From Algoriphagus marinus (lineage in GTDB: Bacteria; Bacteroidota; Bacteroidia; Cytophagales; Cyclobacteriaceae): a stretch of DNA of 64,000 nucleotides. A program made the position numbers and the translations under genes. The notes under the pieces are model-generated. The model had not been told where the DNA came from and ran no database searches. It saw only the letters and a list, made by a program, of their open reading frames with translations. The DNA lies in contig NZ_MSPQ01000002.1 in assembly GCF_001936475.1 (NCBI RefSeq), positions 1-64,000 of the forward strand, read 5' to 3'. Positions 44,360 to 52,560 of this stretch are shown piece by piece; within the stretch, counting starts at the first letter, position 1; each line of letters starts with the position of its first letter.

Positions 44360-44968
44360 AAAAGCACCTTAATCACTACAATTTTCTTACTGCTTGCTTT
44401 TAGCAGTTGTCAAGAATCAGAATCTCCTTCGGAACAACTTATTATTTCCGCTGAGGAGCGCCAAACTCTTCTTTTCACCCGTGAAGAGGAGAAACTTGCC
44501 CATGATGTCTATGTATATGCTTTTGATAAATATGGGTTGAATGTTTTCCAGAACATTGCTAACAGTGAAAGTAGCCATGTCCTTTCGGTATTAAGCGTAA
44601 TGGAAACCTATCAAATTCAAGACCCGCTTTCTGGAAGCACGACTCTCGGCGAATTCACTGACCCTATTCTGATTGATCTTTATTCTGAACTCATAAGACG
44701 GGTAGACCTTTCGTTAAATGAATCCTTTTTAGTGGGTTTATTTATTGAAGATCTGTATATCTCTGATTTGGAAAATGCAATATCAGAAACAGATAAGCTG
44801 AATATTTCAGCTCTTTACGCAAATCTGGAATGCGGATCCAAAAATCACATGAGAGCATTTTATGACCAGGCGACAGCAAATGGAATCACCTACACCCCGG
44901 AATTTATCAGTCAGTCAGAGTATAGTTCAATAATCAATTCACCAAAAACAGGCTGCAACGCCAACTAA
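44357..44968 (+). CDS. DUF2202 ferritin-like lipoprotein
   Basis: This 203-residue lipoprotein (LAFSSC) has a ferritin-like four-helix DUF2202 domain with metal-ligand candidates spread over the helices: FTREEEKLAHDVY, NSESSHVLSV, GLFIEDLYISDLE and NLECGSKNHMRAF. Such proteins bind di-iron or other metals, but their role is not well defined. It lies three bases before a cytochrome c gene, and in a cluster with MbnP-type and di-heme proteins, so a role in periplasmic metal or redox handling is likely by context. The start codon is part of repeat copy C2. Confidence 0.88.
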   Translation: MKSTLITTIFLLLAFSSCQESESPSEQLIISAEERQTLLFTREEEKLAHDVYVYAFDKYGLNVFQNIANSESSHVLSVLSVMETYQIQDPLSGSTTLGEFTDPILIDLYSELIRRVDLSLNESFLVGLFIEDLYISDLENAISETDKLNISALYANLECGSKNHMRAFYDQATANGITYTPEFISQSEYSSIINSPKTGCNAN

Positions 44969-44971
44969 ATA

Positions 44972-45421
44972 ATGAATATCGCTTCATCAATGATCTTCCT
45001 TTTATTGCAACTCCTTGTTGCAAAACCTTTCCCATCCAATGAAGGGTCTCAAGAAATGATACCTACTCAAGCCGAACTATTGGACGATGGCCTGACTCTT
45101 CTCAAAAAGCATTGCTATGCTTGCCATAATCCAAACACGAATTCACATGATGATATCATTGCTCCACCACTTGCAGGCATAAAAAAACACTATTCTGATG
45201 CCTACCCTGAAAAAGCGGATTTCTCAAAAGCTATGATGGAATTTGTCAAAAATCCGACTGCAGAAAAATCACTCATGAAAGGTCCTGTAAAACGTTTTGG
45301 TTTGATGCCAAAGCCTGTGGTTTCTGAAGAGGAAATCAAACAGATAGTAACCTACATTAGAGATTCTGAATTAGAAAAACCAAAATGGTTTGATGCCCAT
45401 GAAAAAGGGCATGGCGGATAG
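44972..45421 (+). CDS. Small mono-haem cytochrome c
   Basis: This 149-residue exported protein has an N-terminal hydrophobic signal and one CYACH haem site at residues 48-52. A Met in FGLMPKPVVSEEEIKQIVTYI near 112 is the likely sixth ligand; this ending is classic for class I cytochromes c. It starts three bases after the DUF2202 stop, so the pair is cotranscribed and may work as an electron donor/acceptor with the di-heme enzymes upstream. The C-terminal DAHEKGHGG is His-rich. Confidence 0.9.
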   Translation: MNIASSMIFLLLQLLVAKPFPSNEGSQEMIPTQAELLDDGLTLLKKHCYACHNPNTNSHDDIIAPPLAGIKKHYSDAYPEKADFSKAMMEFVKNPTAEKSLMKGPVKRFGLMPKPVVSEEEIKQIVTYIRDSELEKPKWFDAHEKGHGG

Positions 45422-45450
45422 ATAAAACCTATCAATTCCCCTCTCATAGC

Positions 45451-45464
45451 GTGATCTTTATCAC
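45451..45464. promoter_or_regulatory. Crp/Fnr-type operator before the 1-Cys peroxiredoxin gene
   Basis: GTGATCTTTATCAC, a GTGA-N6-TCAC site with ATCAC on the right as in the cydAB operator. Its centre lies 29.5 bases before the -7 box at 45487, nearly the same as at cydAB (28.5). Confidence 0.65.
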
Positions 45465-45486
45465 CTTTTACTCATGGAGTTTGAAG

Positions 45487-45494
45487 TAGTTTTG
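45487..45494 (+). promoter_or_regulatory. -7 element of the peroxiredoxin promoter
   Basis: TAGTTTTG fits TAnnTTTG. The -33 region is taken by the Crp/Fnr-type operator rather than TTG, as expected for an activator-dependent promoter. Confidence 0.55.
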
Positions 45495-45524
45495 ACTATT
45501 AGAAAAAACAAAAAAGATTAAATC

Positions 45525-46172
45525 ATGGAAGCACAATTCACAATAATGCCAAGAATCGGAGATCAAGCCCCTGATTTTGAAGCAATGACAACTACTGGAA
45601 AAATTAAATTTTCAGAATATATCAAGGGAAGTTGGACAATCTTATTTTCCCACCCGGCGGATTTTACTCCGGTTTGTACTACAGAGATGAGTGGCTTTGC
45701 TTTGGAGAAAGAATTCTTTGCCTCTCACGACACGAAATTGATAGGATTGAGTATTGACTCAATTCACTCGCACATCGCATGGGTAAACAATGTTAGAAAG
45801 AATACTGGTGTTCTATTTGAATTCCCAATCATTGCTGACATTGACATGAGCGTTTCCAAACTTTATGGAATGCTTCAGCCTGGTGAGAGTGAGACTGCTG
45901 CCGTTCGTGCAGTATTCTTCATAGACCCAACAGGGAAAATAAGATTGATGATGTACTATCCTTTGAATGTCGGGCGGAACATGGAAGAAATCAAAAGAGC
46001 TCTTATCGCACTACAAACTGCAGATAAATACAAGGTAGCGATGCCTTTGAATTGGACTCCGGGAGAAAAGGTGATTGTACCACCACCAAAAACAGTTGCA
46101 GAAATGCAGGAGAGAGAAGCCAGTGATTATGAAATGGTCGATTTCTACTTAGCAAAAAAAGATCTTCCTTAA
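45525..46172 (+). CDS. 1-Cys peroxiredoxin (Prx6 type)
   Basis: This 215-residue cytoplasmic peroxidase reduces H2O2 and organic hydroperoxides. The peroxidatic Cys51 lies in FSHPADFTPVCTTE; no second Cys occurs, so it is a 1-Cys enzyme that needs an external reductant. The length and the C-terminal extension (YPLNVGRNMEEIKRA, NWTPGE) fit the Prx6 subfamily. A Crp/Fnr-type operator and -7 box precede it, matching those of cydAB, which links it to respiration or oxygen control. A terminator follows. Confidence 0.95.
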   Translation: MEAQFTIMPRIGDQAPDFEAMTTTGKIKFSEYIKGSWTILFSHPADFTPVCTTEMSGFALEKEFFASHDTKLIGLSIDSIHSHIAWVNNVRKNTGVLFEFPIIADIDMSVSKLYGMLQPGESETAAVRAVFFIDPTGKIRLMMYYPLNVGRNMEEIKRALIALQTADKYKVAMPLNWTPGEKVIVPPPKTVAEMQEREASDYEMVDFYLAKKDLP

Positions 46173-46214
46173 AAAGGTTTTTAAGATAGTATAGGTTAAA
46201 GGGTTAATTGATTC

Positions 46215-46256
46215 GAAAGCCTTCTCGAAATATTTGGGAAGGTTTTCTTTTTATTT
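46215..46256 (+). terminator. Terminator after the peroxiredoxin gene
   Basis: GAAAGCCTTC and GAAGGTTTTC form a 10-bp stem with one G-U pair, followed by TTTTTATTT. The remaining gap to 46592 is AT-rich and holds only the opposite terminator at 46401-46432. Confidence 0.8.
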
Positions 46257-46400
46257 AGCCCAAATACCAAATATTATTTATTGGACAAAATCAAATACAT
46301 AAAACCAGTTTTTAAACTTTCAACAAACTTTTTCGACTTTCTTATATTTTTTTTAACCGGATTTTAAATAATCAGCAAATACATAGAAAATATTACTCTA

Positions 46401-46432
46401 AAAAAAAGGAGCCTTTTCGAAAAAAGGCTCCT
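46401..46432 (-). terminator. Terminator of the AraC gene
   Basis: AGGAGCCTTTT and AAAAGGCTCCT form an 11-bp perfect stem around CGAA; on the minus strand seven Ts follow. It lies 160 bases beyond the AraC stop. Confidence 0.82.
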
Positions 46433-46592
46433 AGAGTGGGTCTATTGTAAATTAAGTAAAACCATATAAACTTTGGCAAACAAGTAAAATTATAAACTTT
46501 TTTGTCCATCAAAATTTCTTAAACTTAAGAAAAATTCTGAAATAAATGCAATTTGGATAAAAAGTTTCTGGAATTTTTTCATTAAAAATCAA

Positions 46593-47510
46593 TCATTGTC
46601 TTTGAAAGACTTTTGGGGTTGAGCCGTATTCTGTTTTAAAAGCCCGAATGAAGTAGGTAATATTATTGAATCCTGACATTACCGAAACTTCCTGGATTTG
46701 AAATCCTCCAATCAATAGATACTGACGCGCTAGCTTAAGTCTTTCCTTCAAGACAAAATCCATGGGAGTCTGTCCAAGCTCCATCTTAAACGTTCTCAAG
46801 AAATGAGCTTTACTCATACAAGCCTGAGAAGCAAGCCCTTCCAAGTTCAGATTTTCACGAATATTCTTTTTAATATAGTCTACCACATGAGCCAGTCGGT
46901 TGCCAGAAGCGAGTTCCTTGTAGGTTTTCTCCAACATCTCCCTTGCTTGAGTTTGACTAAGACGAATCATCAGCTCTTTTAGTGCGAGAGATGCGATAAG
47001 GTCTTTTTCACGAGAGCGCTCTTTGACACCTATTTTGATGAAACGATTGATTATTTCGGAAAGATCTTTGGTATTGATCAAATGAAAACAACTTAAATCA
47101 AGTCCCCATTCCTGAGTAAGAACTTTTTCCGAAAACTTCTCATTAAGCATATTAAAAGTATTCTCAATCATCTCTTTCGAAATCGAAAGTGCAATACATT
47201 GAGTTGGGTTATCCCATTTGGCTTCTGGAAAGTCGATCCTCATCAGCTCATTTGGCGGAACAATTACTGATTCACCTGGCAAATAATCAAAGCCGGGTTT
47301 ATCAAAAAGGTGCATGACTTTTTTGCCTTTGAGCATGGTGGTAAGTACCAGGTCACCAAAAACAAGATTAACATCTGCCGCCGCCTGGTGCGTCTCAAAA
47401 ATATTCAACTCGCAATTATCCAGCGTATAGGTAGTTCGATTTTCAACCAGGGTTTTCAGATCCCGGCTGTTTCTCCAGGGTACCCCTGAAATGAAATTAT
47501 CTTGGGTCAT
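46593..47510 (-). CDS. AraC-family transcription regulator
   Basis: This 305-residue regulator has an N-terminal sensor region and a C-terminal double helix-turn-helix (MSKAHFLRTFKMELGQTPMDFVLKERL, then IQEVSVMSGFNNITYFIRAFKTEYGSTP). It is divergent from the aldehyde dehydrogenase gene, 177 bases away, so it probably activates that gene in response to an aldehyde or alcohol. TGATCAT occurs twice in the gap (47578-47584 and 47616-47622), 38 bases apart, and could be its binding sites. The ligand is unknown. Confidence 0.92.
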   Translation of the reverse strand: MTQDNFISGVPWRNSRDLKTLVENRTTYTLDNCELNIFETHQAAADVNLVFGDLVLTTMLKGKKVMHLFDKPGFDYLPGESVIVPPNELMRIDFPEAKWDNPTQCIALSISKEMIENTFNMLNEKFSEKVLTQEWGLDLSCFHLINTKDLSEIINRFIKIGVKERSREKDLIASLALKELMIRLSQTQAREMLEKTYKELASGNRLAHVVDYIKKNIRENLNLEGLASQACMSKAHFLRTFKMELGQTPMDFVLKERLKLARQYLLIGGFQIQEVSVMSGFNNITYFIRAFKTEYGSTPKVFQRQ

Positions 47511-47576
47511 ACTGTAAAATACTAATTTCTAAATACTCATTAAACTTTCTCTACGTTCAAAAACAAGAAGTAAAAC

Positions 47577-47622
47577 TTGATCATGCACTCAAAAAGTCAA
47601 TAGAGGTGGATGACATGATCAT
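47577..47622. promoter_or_regulatory. Repeated TGATCAT, candidate AraC operators
   Basis: TTGATCATGCA at 47577-47587 and ATGATCAT at 47615-47622 lie between the divergent AraC and aldehyde dehydrogenase genes. The spacing is 38 bases. Confidence 0.35.
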
Positions 47623-47687
47623 ATTGTGCAACTTTTTTATCAGTAATAAAAAGACATTTGAAAATAACCAAAATAACTAAATAAAAC

Positions 47688-49214
47688 ATGGAATCATTTA
47701 CGCTATCTCAGGCCAGCCCTGTCGAAAGTCCCAAAATCAAAGAAAAATACGATCATTTTATTGGAGGCAAATTCGTTGCTCCTTCTTCAGGTGAATATTT
47801 TGAAAACATTTCACCAATTGACGGAAAGGTCTTTTCAAAAGCTGCAAGAGGAAATAAAGCAGACATTGAAAAAGCTTTGGATGCTGCTCACAAGGCTTTT
47901 CCTTCCTGGTCCAAAACATCAGCAGCAGAAAGAAGTAAATTACTCAATAAAATTGCCGATGTAATCGAGGCAAATCTAGAAATGCTCGCTCGCGTCGAAA
48001 CCATCGACAATGGAAAAGCACTTCGGGAAACTAGGGCTGCAGATTTACCTTTAGTAATTGATCACTTCAGATATTTTGCAGGTGTGATACGTGCTGACGA
48101 AAGTACAATTTCTGAACACGACGAAAACACCGTCAGCATCGCTCTTCATGAGCCGCTTGGGGTAGTGGCACAAATCATTCCCTGGAATTTCCCGCTTTTG
48201 ATGGCAACCTGGAAGATTGCACCAGCTCTAGCGGCTGGCTGCTGTACCGTTGTAAAACCAGCCGAGCAAACTCCCACAAGTATTATGATATTGATGGAAT
48301 TGATCGGAGACATTCTTCCTCCAGGAGTTTTGAATGTAGTTACGGGATTTGGAGTAGAAGCAGGCAAACCACTAGCCTCTTCACCCAGAGTTGCAAAAGT
48401 CTCTTTCACGGGTGAAACAACGACCGGTCGACTGATTATGCAGTATGCTTCTGAAAACCTTGTTCCTGTTACGATGGAATTGGGAGGGAAATCCCCAAAT
48501 ATTTTCATGAAATCCGTGGCTGATGCAGACGATGACTTCTTCGACAAAGCCGTGGAAGGTGCTGTAATGTTTGCCTTAAACCAAGGCGAGGTTTGTACTT
48601 GTCCGTCAAGAATTCTGGTTCATGAGGACATTTACGACAAGTTTATGGACCGAGTAATCGCTCGTACAAAAGCAATCAAAATGGGGCATCCACTTGCTGA
48701 GGATACCATGATGGGAGCTCAAGCTTCGAAAGATCAATACGAAAAAATACTTTCTTATATGGATATTGGAAAGCAGGAAGGTGCCACTGTACTCACTGGA
48801 GGTGCCGAAGCCAGTTTAAACAATGGATTAGAGGAAGGATACTATATTCAACCAACCATTTTCAAGGGCCATAATAAAATGAGAATCTTCCAGGAAGAGA
48901 TTTTCGGACCAGTGGTTTGTGTAACCACTTTCAAAACAACGGAAGAAGCGATAGAAATTGCGAATGACACGATGTACGGACTAGGCGCTGGCCTATGGTC
49001 AAGAGATGCCCATGAATTGTATCAAGTTCCTAGAGCGATTCAAGCGGGTCGAGTTTGGGTAAATTGCTATCACGCCTATCCTGCGCACGCTCCATTTGGC
49101 GGATACAAAAAGTCTGGATTTGGCAGAGAAAATCACTTGATGATGCTAAGTCACTATAGACAAACAAAAAATATGTTGATTTCCTACAGCAAAGAGAAGC
49201 TAGGATTCTTTTAA
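47688..49214 (+). CDS. NAD(P)+-dependent aldehyde dehydrogenase (AldB/ExaC-like)
   Basis: This 508-residue enzyme oxidises an aldehyde to the acid. Catalytic Glu264 lies in [11 protein letters not shown] and Cys303 in [10 protein letters not shown]; the dinucleotide loop [13 protein letters not shown] and [17 protein letters not shown] are present. The CTC at the active site and the DUF779 gene next door are typical of acetaldehyde/chloroacetaldehyde dehydrogenases of the AldB/ExaC group. An AraC regulator is divergent upstream and a terminator follows. The true substrate is inferred. Confidence 0.93.
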   Translation: MESFTLSQASPVESPKIKEKYDHFIGGKFVAPSSGEYFENISPIDGKVFSKAARGNKADIEKALDAAHKAFPSWSKTSAAERSKLLNKIADVIEANLEMLARVETIDNGKALRETRAADLPLVIDHFRYFAGVIRADESTISEHDENTVSIALHEPLGVVAQIIPWNFPLLMATWKIAPALAAGCCTVVKPAEQTPTSIMILMELIGDILPPGVLNVVTGFGVEAGKPLASSPRVAKVSFTGETTTGRLIMQYASENLVPVTMELGGKSPNIFMKSVADADDDFFDKAVEGAVMFALNQGEVCTCPSRILVHEDIYDKFMDRVIARTKAIKMGHPLAEDTMMGAQASKDQYEKILSYMDIGKQEGATVLTGGAEASLNNGLEEGYYIQPTIFKGHNKMRIFQEEIFGPVVCVTTFKTTEEAIEIANDTMYGLGAGLWSRDAHELYQVPRAIQAGRVWVNCYHAYPAHAPFGGYKKSGFGRENHLMMLSHYRQTKNMLISYSKEKLGFF

Positions 49215-49236
49215 TTGTAATTCAAAGTAAATTAGA

Positions 49237-49268
49237 AAAGGCAGGGGAAAAATCCCCTGCCTTTCTTT
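49237..49268 (+). terminator. Terminator between aldehyde dehydrogenase and DUF779 genes
   Basis: AAAGGCAGGGG and CCCCTGCCTTT form an 11-bp perfect stem followed by CTTTCC. The downstream DUF779 gene begins 23 bases later, so it is expressed by read-through or at a lower level. Confidence 0.75.
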
Positions 49269-49290
49269 CCTTTAAAACAGCTAAAATAAA

Positions 49291-49689
49291 ATGGAAACGA
49301 TTAAAAGAGTACTGATCACAGAGCCTGCAAAAGAAGTAATTGATACCTTGAGGAAACGCTTTGGTTCGGAGCTAATGTTTCATCAAAGTGGAGGATGCTG
49401 TGACGGTTCGTCTCCCATGTGTTTTGAAAAAGGTGACTTCAAAGTAGGTAGTCAGGATGTTTGGCTGGGAGAAGTTTACGGTTGTGATTTTTTTATGAGT
49501 GCTGACCAATTTGAATATTGGAAACACACCCAATTGACCTTAGATGTCACACCCGGTAGAGGAAGCAGCTTTTCCATAGAAATTCCGATGGGGATTCGGT
49601 TTATGATTCGTTCCAAACTTTTCACCACGGAAGAATTGAAAATACTTAGTCCTGTAGTGACTGGAGAAGAAAAACTTAGCGAGCGCTAA
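49291..49689 (+). CDS. DUF779 protein, aldehyde-dehydrogenase companion
   Basis: This 132-residue cytoplasmic protein is the DUF779 family, recognised by QSGGCCDGSSPMC and the following VGSQDVWLGEVYGCDFFM. It is usually encoded beside acetaldehyde dehydrogenases of the AldB/ExaC type, as here; several Cys suggest metal binding, but its function is not known. It is separated from the dehydrogenase by a hairpin terminator. Confidence 0.92.
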   Translation: METIKRVLITEPAKEVIDTLRKRFGSELMFHQSGGCCDGSSPMCFEKGDFKVGSQDVWLGEVYGCDFFMSADQFEYWKHTQLTLDVTPGRGSSFSIEIPMGIRFMIRSKLFTTEELKILSPVVTGEEKLSER

Positions 49690-49753
49690 TCTGAAAAAGA
49701 TCGTTCCGAATCCGTAGTATTTTTCATTATCTTCAAAAGTGTAACCACTTGCT

Positions 49754-50917
49754 ATGAAGAAATTAATTATTGTTTTGGGGACAATCGTGCTGCTTTACTT
49801 TGTCACCACACTTTTAGTCCCACCCTATATTGAATCTCAAAGAAACCCGGTCAAATCACCTCCACCCTATTCTGTCTCATCAGAAGCACAAGCAGTTTAT
49901 GATCGGTTGGACTTCATCTCTGACCTCCACTGTGATGCATTGCTTTGGGGAAGAGATCTGACCAAAAGAGGTAGTCAAGGACATGTGGACTTCCCTAGAA
50001 TGCGAGAAGCCAATGTGGCTATGGAGATGTTTACCATCGTATCAAAATCACCTGCTGGTCAAAATATGAAAAGCAATAGTGCTGATGCTTTTGACAACAT
50101 CACACCGCTGACAATTGCAAAAGGAGAAAGTCCCACAAATTGGTTTAGCCTGATCAATCGTACACTTTCTCAATCCCAGGATTTGGCAGATTTTATTCAA
50201 AAGGAAAACGAAAAGGCTATTTTCATAAAGTCCAAAGCTGATTTGGAAAATCTAATTAAAGCCAGAAAATCTGATAAAAATGTAATCGGCGCTATGCTGG
50301 GTATAGAAGGTGCGCATGCGCTTGAGGGGAAAATTGAAAATCTCAATCGAGTGTATCAAGCTGGTGTTCGGATGATCGGGCCAACTCACTTTTTTGATAA
50401 TGAGCTAGGAGGATCTGCTCATGGTGAAAATCTCAGCGGATTGACTGATTTTGGGAAAGAAGTGATTCGAAAAATGAATGAACTTGGCATTTTCGTCGAT
50501 TTGGCTCATTGCTCACCTGCAATTGTAGATGACGTCCTAGCTATCACTACCTCTCCAATAATGGTTTCTCACACTGGCGTAAGGGCTGTCTTGGACTCAC
50601 AGCGAAATCTAAGCGATGATCAGATCAAGAAAATAGCTGCAAATGGAGGTATCATCGGAATTGCATTTTTTGATATGGCAGTTGGTGAGCCAGAACTCCC
50701 GAATATCGTCGCATCTATCCGCCATATCCGAGATCTGGTAGGAATTAAGTACGTGGCTTTAGGTTCAGATTATGACGGCTCAGTTGCAGTTCCCTTCGAT
50801 ATTACGGGTTTACCCCTGATAGTCGAGGGATTGATTCAAGATGGATTTACCGAGCAGGAAATACGAGCTGTAATGGGCGAAAATGTAAAAGAATTCATGT
50901 TGAAAAATCTTAGATAA
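49754..50917 (+). CDS. Membrane dipeptidase (M19 family), exported
   Basis: This 387-residue zinc dipeptidase has an N-terminal signal anchor and the M19 metal motif SDLHCDALLWG (His59, Asp61), IEGAHALEG, DLAHCS, MVSHTGV and LGSDYDG. It likely releases amino acids from dipeptides in the periplasm. The stop TAA is directly followed by repeat copy D, whose ATG starts the VIT1/CCC1-family gene. Confidence 0.94.
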   Translation: MKKLIIVLGTIVLLYFVTTLLVPPYIESQRNPVKSPPPYSVSSEAQAVYDRLDFISDLHCDALLWGRDLTKRGSQGHVDFPRMREANVAMEMFTIVSKSPAGQNMKSNSADAFDNITPLTIAKGESPTNWFSLINRTLSQSQDLADFIQKENEKAIFIKSKADLENLIKARKSDKNVIGAMLGIEGAHALEGKIENLNRVYQAGVRMIGPTHFFDNELGGSAHGENLSGLTDFGKEVIRKMNELGIFVDLAHCSPAIVDDVLAITTSPIMVSHTGVRAVLDSQRNLSDDQIKKIAANGGIIGIAFFDMAVGEPELPNIVASIRHIRDLVGIKYVALGSDYDGSVAVPFDITGLPLIVEGLIQDGFTEQEIRAVMGENVKEFMLKNLR

Positions 50918-51026
50918 ATGAAATCGAGCATGACTCAAAAGTCACAAGCTAAGATGACTAAATACCTTGCGAGATTCCTCCCGATAGCTATCGGGATGGA
51001 CATTAAAAAGAAATTATTATTATATG
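50918..51026 (+). repeat. ATGAAA-bounded repeat, copy D
   Basis: Begins ATGAAATCGAGCATGACT directly after the dipeptidase stop and ends at the ATG of the next gene (51024). It carries the palindrome CCCGATAGCTATCGGG. Its frame MKSSMTQKSQAK... reads on past the boundary to TAG at 51053-51055, out of frame with the gene. Confidence 0.92.
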
Positions 51027-51755
51027 AAAGAATCTCTTATTCATCAGGAAAATAGCTATTTCGGGAAACTTCAGGAATACCTCCGGGAATTTGTATACGG
51101 AGGTATCGATGGCGCTGTCACCACTTTTGCTGTAGTGGCAGGAGGCTTTGGTGCAAATTTAGATACTGGAATAATCATCATTTTGGGATTTGCGAATCTC
51201 TTTGCAGATGGTTTTTCAATGTCTGTTGGAGCATACCTAGCTGCGAAAAGCGAGAAGGATAATTATAAAAAACACCAAGACATCGAATATTGGGAAGTCG
51301 ACAATCTACCCGAAGTCGAACGTCAAGAAATCAAGGAAATCTATGAAGCTAAAGGATTTAAGGGTGAATTACTTGAAAAAGTCGTAGATCAAATTTGTTC
51401 AGACAAAGATCTTTGGGTAGCAGAAATGATGAAAGATGAACTCAATATGATGGAAGAAACCAAGAGCCCATTCAGAATCGGTTTGGCAACTTTAGTTTCT
51501 TTTATTGTAATTGGTTTTATCCCCTTAATGGTTTACCTCTGGGACTTTTTCAGCGAGGTAAACATCAACATATTTTTTTGGACGAGTATTTTAACGGGAA
51601 TAGCTTTCATACTGGTAGGTTGGATGAAAAGTCTTGTAAATCAAACTCCGGCTTTAAGAAGTATTGCTGAAACGCTCTTATTAGGACTTTTAGCAGCCCT
51701 AGTGGCCTATTATGTTGGTGATTTATTGGAACAGTTCTTCTTAAATAAACCATGA
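51024..51755 (+). CDS. VIT1/CCC1-family membrane protein
   Basis: This 243-residue membrane protein resembles the vacuolar iron transporter VIT1/CCC1 family, which moves Fe2+ or Mn2+. The family core YGGIDGAVTTFAVVAGGFGANLD and ANLFADGFSMSVGAYLAAKSEKD is intact, followed by a cytoplasmic helical part (WEVDNLPEVERQEIKEIYEAKGF) and three further membrane segments. Ion specificity is inferred. The start codon is the end of repeat copy D, and the gene overlaps the DUF5995 gene by four bases (ATGA). Confidence 0.9.
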   Translation: MKESLIHQENSYFGKLQEYLREFVYGGIDGAVTTFAVVAGGFGANLDTGIIIILGFANLFADGFSMSVGAYLAAKSEKDNYKKHQDIEYWEVDNLPEVERQEIKEIYEAKGFKGELLEKVVDQICSDKDLWVAEMMKDELNMMEETKSPFRIGLATLVSFIVIGFIPLMVYLWDFFSEVNINIFFWTSILTGIAFILVGWMKSLVNQTPALRSIAETLLLGLLAALVAYYVGDLLEQFFLNKP

Positions 51756-52498
51756 AATCAATTGCAGAAGTTATAATTCGAATGGATGAAATTGTATCCG
51801 AATGCAGATCCAAAGAATCTCGTATCGGATACTTTGCTGTGCTTTACAGGCAAGTGACCCTACGAATTAAACAAGGAATTTTGAATCGTGAGTTTGAGGA
51901 TAACCCAAGAATGGAAAAGTTGGATATTCTTTTTGCTAAAAGGTTTATTGACGCATACGAGCTTTGGTTACAGGGAAAACAACCGACAAAAAGCTGGAAG
52001 ATTGCATTTGATGCGAGTCAATCCAATTCATATTTAGTGCTTCAACACTTATTTCTTGGAATCAATGCGCATATCAATCTCGATTTGGGAATTGCTGCTT
52101 CCCAAACCATGGAAGGTTCAGATTTGAATGAGATCAGAAATGATTTCAATAAAATCAATTCCATCTTAGCCGAATTGGTCGATGGAGTAAAAGCAAATAT
52201 CAGTACCGTGTCCCCTATTTTCGGATGGCTCATTCCCCTGGCAAAAGGAAAAGATGAAATGTTCCTCAATTTCTCTATTCAGCTAGCCCGAGATGGTGCA
52301 TGGAAATATGCGGGGGAATATCATCTAGCTCAAGATAAAAAATTTCAGATTAGGGATCGAGACGAAAACATTTCAAAACTTGCAGAAAAGCTGATCAATC
52401 CAGGTAAATTACTTTCGTTTCTGGTGAAAATAATAGGATTTGCAGAATGGAAATCTGTTAATAAAACGATGGATCAATTGGATGTTTTGGTGAAGTAA
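51752..52498 (+). CDS. DUF5995-family protein
   Basis: This 248-residue predicted cytoplasmic protein is of the DUF5995 type, with the helical core LVLQHLFLGINAHINLDLGIAAS and KSWKIAFDASQSNSY. The function of this family is not known to me; His and Asp residues in HINLDLG could bind a metal. It overlaps the VIT1/CCC1-family gene by four bases, so translation is coupled, which suggests but does not prove a link to metal handling. No signal peptide. Confidence 0.8.
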   Translation: MKSIAEVIIRMDEIVSECRSKESRIGYFAVLYRQVTLRIKQGILNREFEDNPRMEKLDILFAKRFIDAYELWLQGKQPTKSWKIAFDASQSNSYLVLQHLFLGINAHINLDLGIAASQTMEGSDLNEIRNDFNKINSILAELVDGVKANISTVSPIFGWLIPLAKGKDEMFLNFSIQLARDGAWKYAGEYHLAQDKKFQIRDRDENISKLAEKLINPGKLLSFLVKIIGFAEWKSVNKTMDQLDVLVK

Positions 52499-52560
52499 TA
52501 GTTTGGAATTTTGATCTATTTATTTGTTGTTACACTTACATTCTGAAAATCACACGAAGG

